DNA of 64,000 nt from Verpa conica (GCA_033030425.1 JAUFSD010000019.1:62001-126000), one strand, 5' to 3'. Numbered from the stretch's first letter, positions 12,124-25,497 are shown. A program made the numbers and translations. Notes: a model not told the origin generated them from the sequence alone.

Positions 12124-13871
12124 GTTGTCCTTGGAGTATGGTACATGTAGTCATGGAGACTGGTCAATGATATTCAACCTTGCTAATGTAATGAAACTAG
12201 TCTATATCCCTAGCATTACAGCTACCAGGATCTTCCATTCATCATCCAAATTTAAAATTATTAAAGAAACTACCGAGTAGAAGAAGTTCTAGCGGCACTC
12301 AACTCAAAGCGTATTTCACCACCCCGACATATAGACCTGCGGACCTACGCATTGTACTGTAACACCAATCAATGGTAAATTTTCCAGTACTAGATCTAAA
12401 GATTAAGGTGTACGAGAACGCCTTAGCATTATGTCAGTAAAGACTGACTGGGCTCTCTGGCTAGCGCCCATTGTTATCTGCATCTTCACTAACAAGGCAA
12501 CTCTCTGTTCGGCCTGGCACTAGGCAATATGATCCTCCTTTAGAACTGAATACCACAATAGCTGATATTAGAGTAAATCAAATAGGTAAACTTATTATTA
12601 ATATACAATAGGGACTTTATTATACTGTTCATGATAACAGGGACATGCTGCTATTGTTTTTATTTGGGTGTAGTCTTTTGCTTGTTCTTATGTTCTTAGT
12701 ATCATAACCACCATACAAACTGTCTATGCAACGCCTACATTCCAGGTAACATCCTTGTTATCTCCATTGGCGACCGGATACTCCGTGAACCTCTCGAGGT
12801 TGTTAATCTTTAGTGTTTTCCGGTTCCACTAGGAGCTACCTAACTAAGTCTTACCCAACGTTATAGAATTAAACTGACCAAGAGATTGAATAAGGTCAAA
12901 ACTAGTCACCCACTCTTAGGGTATTGGTATTCCTCTCCGCTAACGTCTCATGGTCTTGTTTGCCGGATGAAATAATATTGAGGCCAATACTCGATCATGT
13001 ACTATCCAGAAAAGGCTTAGGTAAATCGTAAAAGCAAACCTCGTATTCAGCGAAAATTCATGAAGTATCACCCACATTTGCGCTCTGTTGGTGTATAGTC
13101 GGCGGTGGTCGATCCTTAGGTAGGTAAGGTATATGAGATATCGGGCGCCCCTTCTCTAGGCATCATCGGACAAACATTCTATTTGCTTGCCCCTGTACTT
13201 TTACAAACTCCCCGGCTTATCAAGGCAAAGAGTTAGAACAGGCTCAAAAGGGGGATACAACGAAATATGACCCTTGCGCGATACAGAGAACCAATTTCAG
13301 CAATTGGGACAGTGTTCTTGGTTAACCTTTCTAGGAATACATTGCGGGAGACAGTGACACAAAAGTACGCTAGGCTGTAATAGCATGTTAAATTCTAATA
13401 CTTTAGTTATCTACATATATAGAGTAGGCCGGTAAGGTAAGTGGTGTGGCACGTACAGCGCCGTTGCATGTCCTCGGTCAAACTCAAAAATCACACCAAA
13501 AACAGCCATAATAAAACCTAATCATATGTAAATCACTTTATGGAGTTATATAAAAAGCCTACCCATTATAACTTAGTTTCCAGGGGTTCTTGTAGAGTGA
13601 ATCTCAAAAGAAGCGCCAAGACCCAAGATTTGTGTGGGGTCTTGCCATTTCTTGGTCAAATTATGACCTATCCTATTTCTAATCTACACTACTACTCTCA
13701 TGTATTATGTATATGGTTATTGTCTTGGGCATGGAATATTCACCAGTGCATTCCTCAATCCTACTAAGATTACAAAATTTGAAGCATAAATGCATCCTCT
13801 GTAAGATTGTGAAAAATCTCGATTTTAGTGTGTTTAGGTGTTCGACCGAAGACATATGTCACGACTCATAG

Positions 13872-14092
13872 CTGAAAAATAAAGTCTGTTTGGTTTGGTA
13901 CTAAGCAACACAGTCCACCTTTATAACTGGAGACCGTTACAGCGAGTGTTAGAGCTAAAGAAACAGAAAAGCTTTATAGGATAGTAGTAGGATTTACTCA
14001 TATGAATAGCGATAACGGGGTTTGTTGATATTTCTTTTTGGGCGCAGAATTCATTACTTGTATATACCCAACCAAACAGACTTTATTTTCCG
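13872..14092. mobile_element. Inverted-repeat element related to MITE family A (about 221 bp)
   Basis: The left end is CTGAAAAATAAAGTCTGTTT and the right end is the near-perfect reverse complement (AAACAGACTTTATTTTCC...). The core AAAATAAAGTCTGT matches the ends of the elements at 398-484 and 23513-24262. No clear target duplication was found, so the exact ends are uncertain. Confidence 0.5.
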
Positions 14093-15150
14093 GTGAATAA
14101 TATTGGTGTGTAGCGAAGAAACAAGAACCCGGAGGCGCATCCTATATGACCCTAAGCGAGTAGCGAGGCGATCATTTCTGCATGCCAGCTGATTTACGAA
14201 CATAAATAATAGGAGACAGTTATTCTATCATGATGTTGCCTATTTTCATCTTAAGTAAAAATAAAACTACTTTATGATTGGGACTTTAGCGGTGGAGTAG
14301 AAAATGTCGGGGCAAGAGTTAGAGGTATGATGAATCAATGACGGACTAGAATGACCACTCCGCCATATTGCGAAAGTGAAAGGCCAGAATCTTAAATTCT
14401 CACAACAATCAATGATTCAATAAATGTATTCAAATTACCTTGCGCTTTGATAAGCAAATACACATGTCTTATCTATAGAGCCGCGAGAGGCAAGAGAGGC
14501 AAGAGAAAGAAGATGGAGGTAGGGTTTTCGGGTGTAAATCTCACCCTCAAGTTTAATTGAGATTTGTATTAGTAAGAAAGCAACTCCGCCGCAGTAGTAC
14601 GGAGGTAAACCCAATGACAGGCGGCAGTGATAGAGCTGATTTTAGGCAGGATCCGGGCAGAAAGAGCACACCTATTATAGGACCTTTGAGTACTAATACT
14701 TCTAGCAAGTACATTTCAAATCCTGCCTCGTAGAGCAGTGGGGGGCTTTGTCCAGACCAGCTCGGGTACTCCTTAGAGTAGACCACTGGATGGTTGATTC
14801 ACACTGTACCCTCTATTTTCTTTGTGAAAGAATCGATGCCGGTATTCGAGGACTTTATATCGCATTTGGTTATCCTATACTTTTGTCTTTTTCGAGGGAA
14901 GCCCTCTACCCAACCTTTCATTTCCATATCTCTCTGGCTCTGGGGCATTATACTTCTGAATATTATTCACCATAGTGATGAGTGGAATACCAATATCAAG
15001 GGAGATTTCCCTTGAGTGGCGCAATCTCACTAGGTATTTCATTGAAACGCTTTCCAGCAATTGGCTTACTTCTATGGCAACGTTGGTGTGGCAGGTTGCG
15101 TTGCGACCGTGTAATGCTCGGGTAATATTGCCAACATATAATATTGATTG

Positions 15151-15194
15151 CCCTGAACGAAGTGCCCTGAACGAAGTGTGCCCTGAACGAAGTG
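15151..15194 (+). repeat. 14-bp tandem repeat, three copies
   Basis: CCCTGAACGAAGTG occurs at 15151, 15165 and 15181; the third copy is preceded by a 2-bp TG insert. No function is evident. Confidence 0.8.
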
Positions 15195-17507
15195 AAAGGG
15201 TTATGGGGTGCAAGGCCTAGCGAGTTTCTGACTGGCTGCTTTGTGAAGGGCATGCGACGCCCCACTGGGCAAAGATCTTCTGGGCGCTGGCGGGCGTCGT
15301 CTCGAGTTTGACAACAGGAGCCCATGCAAAGGAAGGATTTCGTTTGGTTATCCCAAAAACAGGCACCCAAGAACTCGCAGGTCTGATTTAAAACCACGCC
15401 ATCGCCCATCTCGGGCACCGTTGTCGCCCGGTGATACTAGATGGCAAGCCGGGCAGACCAGTGGGTGAAAGGAATTCTGTTGGTCGGGTACATGGTGGGC
15501 TCAGCTATCACTTTTTCTACTCGGGGGAGGCAAGAAGTAACTGATCATGTGCCAACTATATGATTTTATATGATACACAATGGTGATCTATCAGTAAAGC
15601 GCAAGAATAATATAAAAATAATACTGTGCTCTGGCTCTCTTCTCTTCGCCCAGGTGCGAAGATTTAAGCTTTGATGGAAGACATGATGCGGGATGTAGAG
15701 TTTACGTTGTATTAGGTTTAGCGTTGTCATAACTCGCAACCCACGGTGGGGACTCGTCCTACGAAGCCAATAGGTCGACCAATAGCTACCAGCAGCAGCT
15801 TAGGGACGAGGAAGGAGCCCTCAGAGTTTTAGGCAGCGAATCAGGCAATTTTGTTGTTAGACAGATAGACCTAACTCAGATTACATACCAGCGGAGAGGG
15901 GTATAATTTACCCGCTTCCTTCTATTGATCCCCCATTTCAATGCCCGCAATACCTTGATATTTAGTGGTCATGGGTTATCCTACCTTTTCACATTTTGCC
16001 ATTGTAGGATATTGTTTTACCTTTTGTAACCAGGATTAACTTCTAGCACGATCCCTGCCACTTATGGTACTGGTAGTTGTAACATATGGCTTGGCTCTCT
16101 TAAGTCTAGGAATGCGGAGTATATTGAATAGGTACAGAAATGCCCCTGGAACTACCGAAACGCCTCATGGCCTAGTTTGTGATCCACCGCATGCTGCACG
16201 CAGCACTCTTGCAATACCTACAGCTTCCGGCAACAAAGATCGAGAAACGCGAGATTCAAACCAGGGCTTCTATTGGCTTTTCAGTGTTATTACTAAGCCT
16301 CTAGCAATTTTACTGGCTGCAGGACCCCTGCTCACTAACCCGTCTTTCTCAATCTTTCTTGCCGCAGACTGTACCATCTGTACACACCTGCAATCAAGGT
16401 CAATACTATAATTACTAGGGTCAAGTAGAGTATCGCCCGGACATAAATATATCTAATTATATAATTTTAGGCGGCTGTAGGTGCTGCCTATCAACTTCCT
16501 GCTAATATTTTGGAGGGCAGTTTCCCGCTGTAAATCATACTTCCTATTGTCTACGCCCCGAAATCCCCAGGAAGAAGAAATGTTTCCTTCAGCGCCACAA
16601 AAGACCCCTATATTACAGAGGTTGACTCGGACCATTCTTTTATGGCCCGGGCTGGAACAACATTTTCTTAAATGATCTGGGCCACTAAATACTTTATGCG
16701 CCACTTGAAAAGCAAGAGCCTATCACGAGTGGGAGAAGAGAAGAGACAAAAGAAATAGATAACTTGGTCATCCGTTGGTAAATCTTCACCAATGTAACAA
16801 AGGGACTAGGCCAATTTAACATCTACCCCAGACCATGGTTATTTATTCTGATCTGGCCCAGGCCACTGTTTCTGTCATGTGGGCCGGGCTGAGCCAAGTA
16901 CACCTCCCGAGCAGGACCGGTCTTTGTCACAACCCCCGATTTCCCAGCCTTGCTGCCCAACGACTAGTTATAACCCATTGAATTTTATAATAGCCATTTT
17001 TTAGAGAATGTAGTCTAGTGTAATTCCTGTAATATCTAGAAGTGTTGTGGTTGGGGTATATCATAGGGAGACCGGCCGCGAATGGTTGCATGTGACGGAT
17101 TAGGGGATAATATCTCAAGCCTAGTGTCTCCGGCTGCTGTCAAAGATTTGGCCTCGAATTTGAGTGATGTAAGGGCTTTACTTTTGGGAGGAGTCAGCTT
17201 AAAGTTGCCCGTGGTGCACACTATATATCATGTTATAACTATTTCTCGATACTTTACTCGGGGTCAGTCGCAACCGCCACCCTTTACCAAAGAGGTTACT
17301 TATCTAGTAATGTGATACTTCGTAATCCTACCATACCCTTACCGGAGTATACCCATCCATGAAATATGATGTTCTAATGTGTATGTGATACCTACACTCT
17401 CCCAAGTTTCTTGTATAAACCAGCGGATAGTATCTACTATTCTTTACTGTTTATTATCACTCAACTGCCACCGGCATCCCCATAAAATATCTTTGATCAC
17501 ATTATCT

Positions 17508-20500
17508 ATGAAATACACAAAGCTTAGTGGACTCGCATGTAGTGGTGTTCGGCCGGTTGGTGCCTGGAGACCATACCCGCTTCGGAACTCGTTCTTAATA
17601 TCTTTCGCGGCATTATGTGTATTAGCAGATCTTTCAATTGAGTTTGTTATTCACATGTGCGCGGGTGATGGGTGCCCAGTCTTTGGGGAAACGAAGCTCT
17701 CCCGGATCTCGACGGAGATGTACTTTACGTATAACCTGGTCCCCACTATCCTCACGTTGGGGATGGGTTTGGTATGGGGATTGATTCAGCATGATGTATT
17801 GCGGCTTGAACCATACTTCCGTATGAGCGACCCTCGTGGGGCAACGGCTGCGGAGTCAATATTTCTTGAGTATCCCTATAGGCCTATTTTGCAAGTACTT
17901 TTGGTAGCCTTGAAAGAGAGGTACGTGCATTATGTATAATGTTAGATGAATACTAACGCCTATTTAGACATTACGTTGTCTTCCTAGCGACCACTATTTT
18001 GGTGTTGATAAGCATTTTCGTCACGCCTCTTGCGTCCGGCCTGTTCGATGATAGTGTTCTACTAAGACACTCGAGTGACATGGGTTTGAGAAGTGCTCTC
18101 CACCATAGAGACCACCTCCTAACCAACCTATCTCCCAGGTTCAGTTATATAGCCTACGACTATGCATGGCTGAACGGGTCCCTACCACCTTTCATGACCC
18201 CTGAGTACGCAGTTTTACCTGTAAAACCACCAGCCGGGATGAGTGCGGAAAATGAGACCTGGACAGCAGAGACTACACTATTTGAAGCTGATCTTTCATG
18301 CGAAAGTGCTGGGGCGGAGGTTGTTTGGGATCCGGAGACAAACGGTGATGCGGTCCTTCTCACTGCACCAAATGTAAATTTTGCTTTTCTTTTAAATTCT
18401 TGCAAGCAGTTAAACTAGACTCTTCCCCGGATTAAGAGCCTTTCACCTAAGAATATTACTAATGTGGGATAGTTTGGTTACTCGCATATGCACCACCGAT
18501 TTGGAAAATTTCTTACCGCCTGGACCGGCATTGCCGATAGTATTTATGAATCCGATAATGTGTCAGCTTCGGGAACATATATCACGGTTTGGGCATCTGG
18601 GAGGTCAGCAGCAGATGGGTTGATTCCGCAAAATATGACGGCGCGTCAATGTACGGCATCCTACCACATGCAGTCTGTGAATGCAACATTCATGATGCCC
18701 CAAGGAGTGATAATGGGGGTTGAACGGATCGGTGCCCGCAAGGGCTTTGAGATCACGCCCAAGTTCGTGGCAACAATTGAAGGGTATAATACAGCACTCA
18801 CAATCCCCAAAGTTTATGAGGATGACAGCGGCCGAGTTGTTGGCCTCGGTTACCTACCTCCTCTATTAGCAAATGTCGACTCTCAGTTGCGGCGACGACT
18901 TGGAAGATGCCCTGAAGAGCAAGAAGTTGACCGTAGCTTAGAGATAGCAAACGGCGAGTTTCCATCCTACAGCGCCGTGTACCTTGATAATATCTTGGGA
19001 TTACAAGCGTTTGCACTATACGGGCAGCGGAATGAAACACTAGCCCAGCTTCTTGATCCGGAGACGCTCGACAGTGTATATCGAGATGCGCTAAAGCTTT
19101 TATTCGCAGTTGCTGTGAATGTGGAGATGGTGGATCCTGAAGTGGAGGAGATAATACCAATTTGGCGTGCTGCCGCGGTCAAAGGCTTCAGAGCAGATGT
19201 TCAGTCCGCACGTGTCGTACAGGGTACTCTCGCCGTGGTTGTTATACTGGTTATAGCTCTAGCCCTGCTGAATCAGAGGAGGGGATGTAATCTTGACGGG
19301 GAACCAAATAGCATTGCAGCGGCGCTCAGAATCCTCTTTAAGAGTGGCGATCTTTCTCTAGAGTTGAGGGGTGCGGAATACCAAGGACTAGCAGATCTGC
19401 GACGGCGTCTAGATGATGGACGTAGGTATAAGCTAGAACTGGGAGACGGCGGGGGGCCTAAGATCCTGGTTTACAACGCAAAGGAAGATGGGTTGAAGCA
19501 AATACATCTGGGACATCGCAAGCCCTGGGTAGAGAGATTGTGGGTTTTACAAACCGTGTCTGGAGTCATTCTTCTCATAGGTTTTCTCGTTGTTGTTTTA
19601 TTGCTGGTCGTTGCTTATGGATATTCTCAAGGGAAAACAGGTACGTACACCAAGTAGCTGATTCTAGTCATAATGCGAGGCACAGAGAACCTTCGAGTGC
19701 ATTACGACGAAGCAGACCTTGTAGAACTATAGCTTATCATTCATGATCCACAGCTCTCTCAGGCTTCTGGCCCACCAACTCCTTTGGCTACAAACTTCTC
19801 TACTCGTACACTCCAGTTGCGCTAACGACAGCTGTCGAGCTTACACTAGTAGCCCTAGGGTGCTACTTCTGCATGCTTGGACCTTACAAGGCATTAGAAC
19901 GAGGAATGGCCCAGAGCATGGGGTCACTCTGTATAGACTTCGATAAGTCTCCACCACATTTCCAGCTGTATCGCTCCCTCCGTCATGGCCACTATTCGTT
20001 GGCTGCCTTGACAGCTGCCATTCTGCTCACCAATGTGCTTGCGGTTGGGTTTTCTGGTCTTTTTTCATCAGCTGTTGTAGAGATCCCTATAGAGACGCAA
20101 GGCCACACACCTGTTTCTGCGAGGTTCCGTGATGGCTTTAGTGAACCTGCTTTGGAGATGTATTATATAGCAACTGGGAATATATCCCGTGATATTCCAG
20201 CCCCCCAATGGACAACAGCCCAGTACTATATCCTTCCCTTCTTTCCTAATATTGGAAATAATGTGCAGCACTATGAAGGTAGTACTTTAGGGGTTGGAGC
20301 CGATGTGAAATGCTCTCTCATGTATCCCAACACCATCACAGTAACGTGCCGGGATCCTATTTCTAATAGAACAACGACAACCTGCCCTAACGAGACTCAT
20401 CCGGAAAGGCATATGCTTGATATCAGCGTCGACGATAGCTGTTGGAAGTACACCCAACAGGACACGATGGACTATGTCAGAAAGTCGCAGGTACCAAACG

Positions 20501-21441
20501 GGTGGTATAGCCCAACCGGGGAGTACTTCTCCCGTAACGACGATTGCCCCAGTATATTCTGGGCAATATGGATCGAGAGGCCGGCAAACCAGTCTCCGGA
20601 CCCAGATAACAACAGAACTTTATACGGAGACACCTTTGAAGCGGTTGGTCTGAGATGCAGAGCAAAAGAGAAGGTTGTTGAACTCAGAGCAAAAGTGAAC
20701 AATATGCAACAAATCCTATCAGTAACCGAAACGCGCCAGCTAGATGTGGAGGAGGTTGCTAATATGTACTCAGCCAATACGAGCACAACTGCCCGGCTGC
20801 TCCCAACCTTCACCGAAACAATTTCCACCGGTATTTATAAGGCTGCGAGTCATACACATAGAATGATGTGGATGGATTATCTGATGGTCACTCTTGACCC
20901 ATCTATTTCTCGGCACGGCGGAAACATTAGCCACCTGCCGAATACCACTAATCTTGCCAGAACATTTGAGGATGTCTTTATTCGGCTATTCGCGATCAGC
21001 ATACATCTCTACGCGGATGATATCCTTGGCATTGTGGATACACGTGTAACCACAACAATAGCGGTTGTACGAATGGATAGAGTAAGAATGAACCCTACAA
21101 TGTTCTCAATAGTACTGGGTATACTGGTATATATAATGATCGTGCTCACCGTGCTCTACTGGGTGGAACGGCCAAAGATTCCAGGTCACATACCACAAAG
21201 CCTAGCTGGGATGTATACGCTGTTGTATGCCAGTAATGCGAAGTATACATGTGGCCAGGTAGTGGGTAATATTCCGGAGGAGAGGGCTAAGACGTTATCT
21301 CAACTAGGAAGAAGGTATTCATGTGGGTTTTTTATGGGTGAAGACGGAACTGAACATTTTGGGGTATATGAATTAGAAGAAGATGCAGTGGGGGATGTTA
21401 GAGTACAACCAGGGGACTTGTGTGAGGGGAAATGTAATTGA
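17508..21441 (+). CDS. DUF3433-family multi-pass membrane protein
   Basis: Spliced model: 17508-17920, 17968-18373, 18473-19640, 19754-21441, giving 1224 residues. Introns of 47, 99 and 113 nt have GTACGT, GTAAAT and GTACGT donors; the first has a TACTAAC branch and the second ACTAAT. All joins keep frame. The last acceptor could instead be 9 nt downstream, also in frame. The protein has a duplicated plan. Each half opens with membrane segments (about residues 29-50, 75-93 and 140-165 in the first half) around a cytosolic loop (VLRLEPYFRMSD; LGPYKALERGMAQS). A large, probably extracellular region rich in N-x-S/T sites follows, then one or more membrane segments and a cytosolic tail. This matches fungal DUF3433 proteins, which are usually about 1100-1200 aa and of unknown function. 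The start is the first ATG before the WRPYPLRNSFL block; an upstream in-frame ATG is less likely. Confidence 0.85.
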
Positions 21442-22064
21442 CCTGGGGAACAACCCTTTATATATGTTACGCAATTGTATAAGGCCGACATGAATATAGC
21501 AATTGCTTCATACCTATTCTAGTGGCAGTTCTATATCTAGTTTACAAGATTGAAATCACATGAATAGTCATAATGTGCTATATTAGGTGAACATGAATCA
21601 AGATTATCTGCTTTGACTAATAATCATGAGGCTCCCAAAACGCACCTATAAACTCTATACTAAGATAATATAGTTAGCAGTTGATTATAAGTTTCTTAGA
21701 ATACATCTTAATCTTCTTTTTCTATTTGTTGTAGATGATGTCAAGGTCTTCCCGGAGTGTCTGGTGATCTCTTGTCCATCGGGATCTGTTGGTGGCCAGG
21801 GTCGTTAAATAACTGACAACAGCTACGTATTCCATCAGCAAAAAGCATATTCCTGGAGACACTTTGGCAGGTTTTTTACCTAAGTTTTTCTCCTGGAGGC
21901 AAAGATAAAGATTCTCTTTTTGCTGACGTAGATGTACTCCATCATGAGAAATAGGACTTCTAGGCCCTCGTACCAGTCGAGGAGCTTGTAAATGACCTCC
22001 AAAATTTATCAAAGTTTACACCGTATACATACAGTTGATTTTAAATTACTGGTACCTTTCAGTT

Positions 22065-22217
22065 CAGAGGTTTAAATGGGCCGGCCCGGGCTCATAACTA
22101 GGGTGGCCCGGCCTGGTCCAATAATTGATTTAGTATGGTGATTGCTGGCCCAGGCCACATAAAAGGTGGCTGGGGCGGCCCGAAATTAATCAATGGGCTG
22201 GCCCATTCAAACCTCTG
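22065..22217 (+). mobile_element. hAT-like MITE, copy 2 (153 bp)
   Basis: Same family as 11972-12123 but inserted in the opposite orientation. The ends are CAGAGGTTTAAATGGGC and its inverse. A perfect 8-bp target duplication TTTCAGTT lies at 22057-22064 and 22218-22225. The two copies match over almost their whole length, and the two perfect but different target duplications show independent insertions. Confidence 0.9.
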
Positions 22218-23512
22218 TTTCAGTTTTATCAACACTAATAGTTTCCGGGAGATCTCAAGCCAATAACCTGTTGGGATATAGCGTCCTATTTTCTGAAAAC
22301 CCGAATGCTTCCTATTTTAGAACTTCTCTAAATTTTTCATTGGAATGATTTCGACTAGTTACTACTTTCCGACTTAAGCTATCGTACCGGGTGAAACTTT
22401 TATTAGTCCTGGAATTCGCGACGTATAGAATTACATATCGTCCGAACAACCAAACTTCTAGCAGATATCCATCGAACGCCGTCTCTCCAGAGGCTTCTAT
22501 GATACTCATTGGTGAGTAATTATGACGGTAAGGTAATTGGACGTGAATAGGACTAGAAGGCCGCTGGAAATTAGAAACGGTAGTAATCTAAACCTCTTCC
22601 CACAGACCAAAGTGTTCGTAACGTAAGTCTATTTGTATAATGATACCCCAATTGCCTCTACTTACACTAACCCCACTTTGTTATACACATGTAGAGATAA
22701 TACTATTGTGCCTTTACATTAACAGTAGACTTGAGGAATGTTACCTCTACTATTATTCCTTCTAAATAACTCGTCCCATAAACAGCCACCCTCTCGTATG
22801 AAGCTCTACTTTAAGATTGTCAGACACAAATCTCTATTTGTCAAAGGGAGTATATCAATGGAGCAGTTTAGTAGAAAGGGTAGAGTACTGACGCGAGTCA
22901 TCCCAGGATGGTTGCTACTAGGTGCCTGTGGCGGGACGACAGCCCTAGATACCCTTCACGGGTGAAAGATTATCTACTCCTAGATGTGTGGTCTAGCGTA
23001 CCAATTACCATAACATACGAGGCGCTTACGCTGTACCGGGGGCCCAGAGACAAAAAAGACTCCAACAAGTTACGGGTGATTTAGCTAATGGGAGGTGGGG
23101 CCAGCTGATGAGACATGACACTCCTCGTTACATACCGTATTCTGGGAATTCTTGGCAGCTACAACCTCATGGGTTCAAAAAGGCCCGGTAAGCCGGTATC
23201 TCTGTCGCTCAACGCCCCATTCTTTCAGCTGACTTCGGAGTTCTCAGTGTTCGGATAGAGTGAAAATTCACATCCATAATATTATCAATTGGTGTAGCTA
23301 ACGCTTCAGTCGCTTTAATATAAAGAAATAACTTCGCTTTGATAAGTGAAGAGCGTACCACGTTAATATTATTATAAAGAATACGATTACATAGGGGTCT
23401 AGCGATTTTGCTCTTCACACCGTAAAGGTGGAAATGTCGTGATTGTTGGTGAGGGGAGGTAATGTTTTTCTCGGCTCCCGCTTAACAACCTCTGTGCACC
23501 TATCCTCAACTA

Positions 23513-24262
23513 CTCGCTGAAAAATAAAGTCTGTCTGTCATGAACGATTAGTCATGAGGATAATTGGCATCATCTAGTACATAAAAGTTTCGTTTTTTCC
23601 TTTGTTCTTAGCATCATTCGCATCATTCATAATAAAAACTCTTTTTTAAAGTCTTTCATGACTAAACCGTCCTTGGTGGCATAATCGCCGAAAGGTGATC
23701 ATAACACTGTCCCTTTGGGTACGAGTCGCAACGGGCCTCACTAAAAAGTAAAGTACTCACATAATATCCTCAACAACCCAAGCAATAAATCTTAATAATC
23801 ATATTCTATTTGTAAACCTACACCTGCTATACCTAAGCTCCCTCCCCCAATCCCTCTATAGTTCATTTCTATTCGCCGCATTTTCAGTGGTCACAGAATC
23901 GGACTATTGTAGGCACCTCAATTTCTGGTGTGGGGACTGAAGAAAGAATGCGCTGATAAAGAACTAAATTGAAGAACTTAAAATACAGAGCGAACCATAA
24001 ACCTTATATAGCCAAAGAAATTTGTAAATAACAGTTACCCGGTTAGCCAACCGGCACAATAAACTATCCGATACCAGTCCGGGTAATCGGAGCAAATTCA
24101 TCCGTCGGTCAAATAGTTGCACCGTAAGTCCGTTGTCCTCAGTTACCTAAATAGGTAAGTGAGGCCGGTATCATAGTGACAACCACTTGGCGAGTGACAA
24201 AATTCCAACAGGGACTCCGTTGCGACTCGTACCCAAAGTGAGAGACTTTATTCTCCAGCAAG
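23513..24262. mobile_element. TA-flanked inverted-repeat element (MITE family A, 750 bp)
   Basis: The left end is CTCGCTGAAAAATAAAGTCT and the right end inverts to CTTGCTGGAGAATAAAGTCT; TA flanks both sides (23511-23512 and 24263-24264). A second, internal inverted repeat is present: CCTTTGGGTACGAGTCGCAA at about 23711 and its reverse complement ending near 24239. No transposase-like frame is present, so it is non-autonomous. The ends match the 87-bp element at 398-484. Confidence 0.65.
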
Positions 24263-24865
24263 TACAGGTTTCGCGTTTTGATATTTGGTAGAAATGTGTC
24301 GCTGTATTGATTGCAGCAGCTACGCCTAAAGAGATCAACCAGACATGGCCCAATAAAAACCCTCGGTTTGGCTTTATGCGGTCATCCAGCCTTTCAGCTA
24401 CAAATAAACTGCTTAATTAAGCACCTACGGTCTAGGGTGGTAGGGGATAATGTTAGTTATCAGGATGTTTGTGTGGTATCTTAGGATTTATATGCGATAA
24501 GCGAACAAAGATAAGACGAGCGTTTGGGGGTGGTACAACATTATAGTGTTATACAGCTGAATGTGCAACAGCTCACAGTGAGCAGAGCTTAAGGGCCACA
24601 CGATGAATAGAGCCGAAGCTACTAGAGAAGCCGAGTTTTTTATCTATAAGGCTCACTTACCATATTGATCTTCCTAATAACCGACCAGCTAGCAAACTGA
24701 AAAGTCTTCAAGAACGATTAGGTTCCCTATCAACGACATCCCACTTACAAAGTTAGTACTGTCCCTATAAAGTCCGTATCTTGATACCCATAGGACAAAG
24801 CTCATTGTTAGATAGAGGATCAATTAGACTAACTCGCTAAAAAGATCAGTTTACTAGAGAAGATT

Positions 24866-25497
24866 ATGTCATCCGTTATTAAACCCAAGAGCCCCAAAGA
24901 ATAACCCACAAGAACTAATATATGAGTAGCCTGAGACCGACACTTTTGAATATGGGAGAGAAGTCAATGCTATACTGGAACGTGAAATATCCGAACCAAG
25001 AGGTAGAACCCCCGCATGCCGACACAAGGGGCGAACCCGACCCTTCGTACGTCGAGACCCTGATTCCACACACCAGTCTGTTCTAAATGACCTTAATACC
25101 TATACGGATGAACTGAAGTTGTTAGTGGGCGAATGCAAAGATATCGAAAACCCTGAATTCTCTACCGGGAGAAGAGGATTCTCGATTTCAACCAAAAGGT
25201 AGAAGCAGAAGACTTCTGCAAGGGTGCGAATGGTCTGTCGGCCATCCTTTTCATGGATGAGGAGATTCCGGAGGGAAATAAGGAGATTACGCAGAAGTGG
25301 TGGATATCCGGGGTGCAGGAAGTGACCAAGGTCGTTGTTGTGATCCGACCATTATATAAGGTGCGCTATCATTTCTACTTATGCAGTGGGTAAAAGAGGC
25401 CAAAGAGGCGCCGTGGAGGAATATAGACGATTGCTTCAGCAAGATTAGGGTGATTATTTCTTCATACGTGAAATATCTCACCGAACACTATACTTAA
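24866..25497 (+). pseudogene. Decayed protein-coding gene, family unknown
   Basis: Protein-like plus-strand translation continues across several frame changes and stops. One frame from about 24928 reads REVNAILEREISEP and later LNTYTDELKLLVGECKDIEN. It switches frame near 25165 to ILDFNQKVEAEDFCKGANGL, AILFMDEEIPEGNKEITQKW and VTKVVVVIRPLYKVRYHF, then after a stop near 25391 reads EAKEAPWRNIDDCFSKIRVI and ends in a stop near 25497. The long polar/hydrophobic alternation is unlike the surrounding AT-rich DNA. The first ATG (24866) is followed closely by stops. I do not recognise the family. Unrecognised introns could explain one of the breaks but not all. Confidence 0.35.

Larger units (their letters stand above)
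10360..17507. other. Gene-poor 7-kb interval with MITEs
   Basis: No convincing gene was found. The stretch holds the hAT-like MITE at 11972-12123, the inverted-repeat element at 13872-14092, the 14-bp tandem repeat at 15151-15194, GGCCCGGG-rich remnants around 16640-16900 and a possible relic exon at 11093-11329. Other open frames here are short and composition-driven. Confidence 0.6.
21442..24865. other. Gene-poor interval
   Basis: Apart from two MITEs (22065-22217 and 23513-24262) no supported gene is seen. A minus-strand 96-codon frame at 21722-22012 (containing ICFLLMEYVAVVSYLTTLAT) is slightly protein-like but has no recognised motif or start context. Confidence 0.5.

Noticed and set aside
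14875..15418. Overlapping 110-140 codon frames on both strands
   Set aside because: No conserved motif, they cross the 14-bp tandem repeat, and frames on the two strands are equally long, as in non-coding sequence.
16620..16915. GGCCCGGG-rich segment starting CAGAGGTTGACTCGG, like a third hAT MITE
   Set aside because: No matching opposite end and no 8-bp duplication found; at best a degraded remnant.
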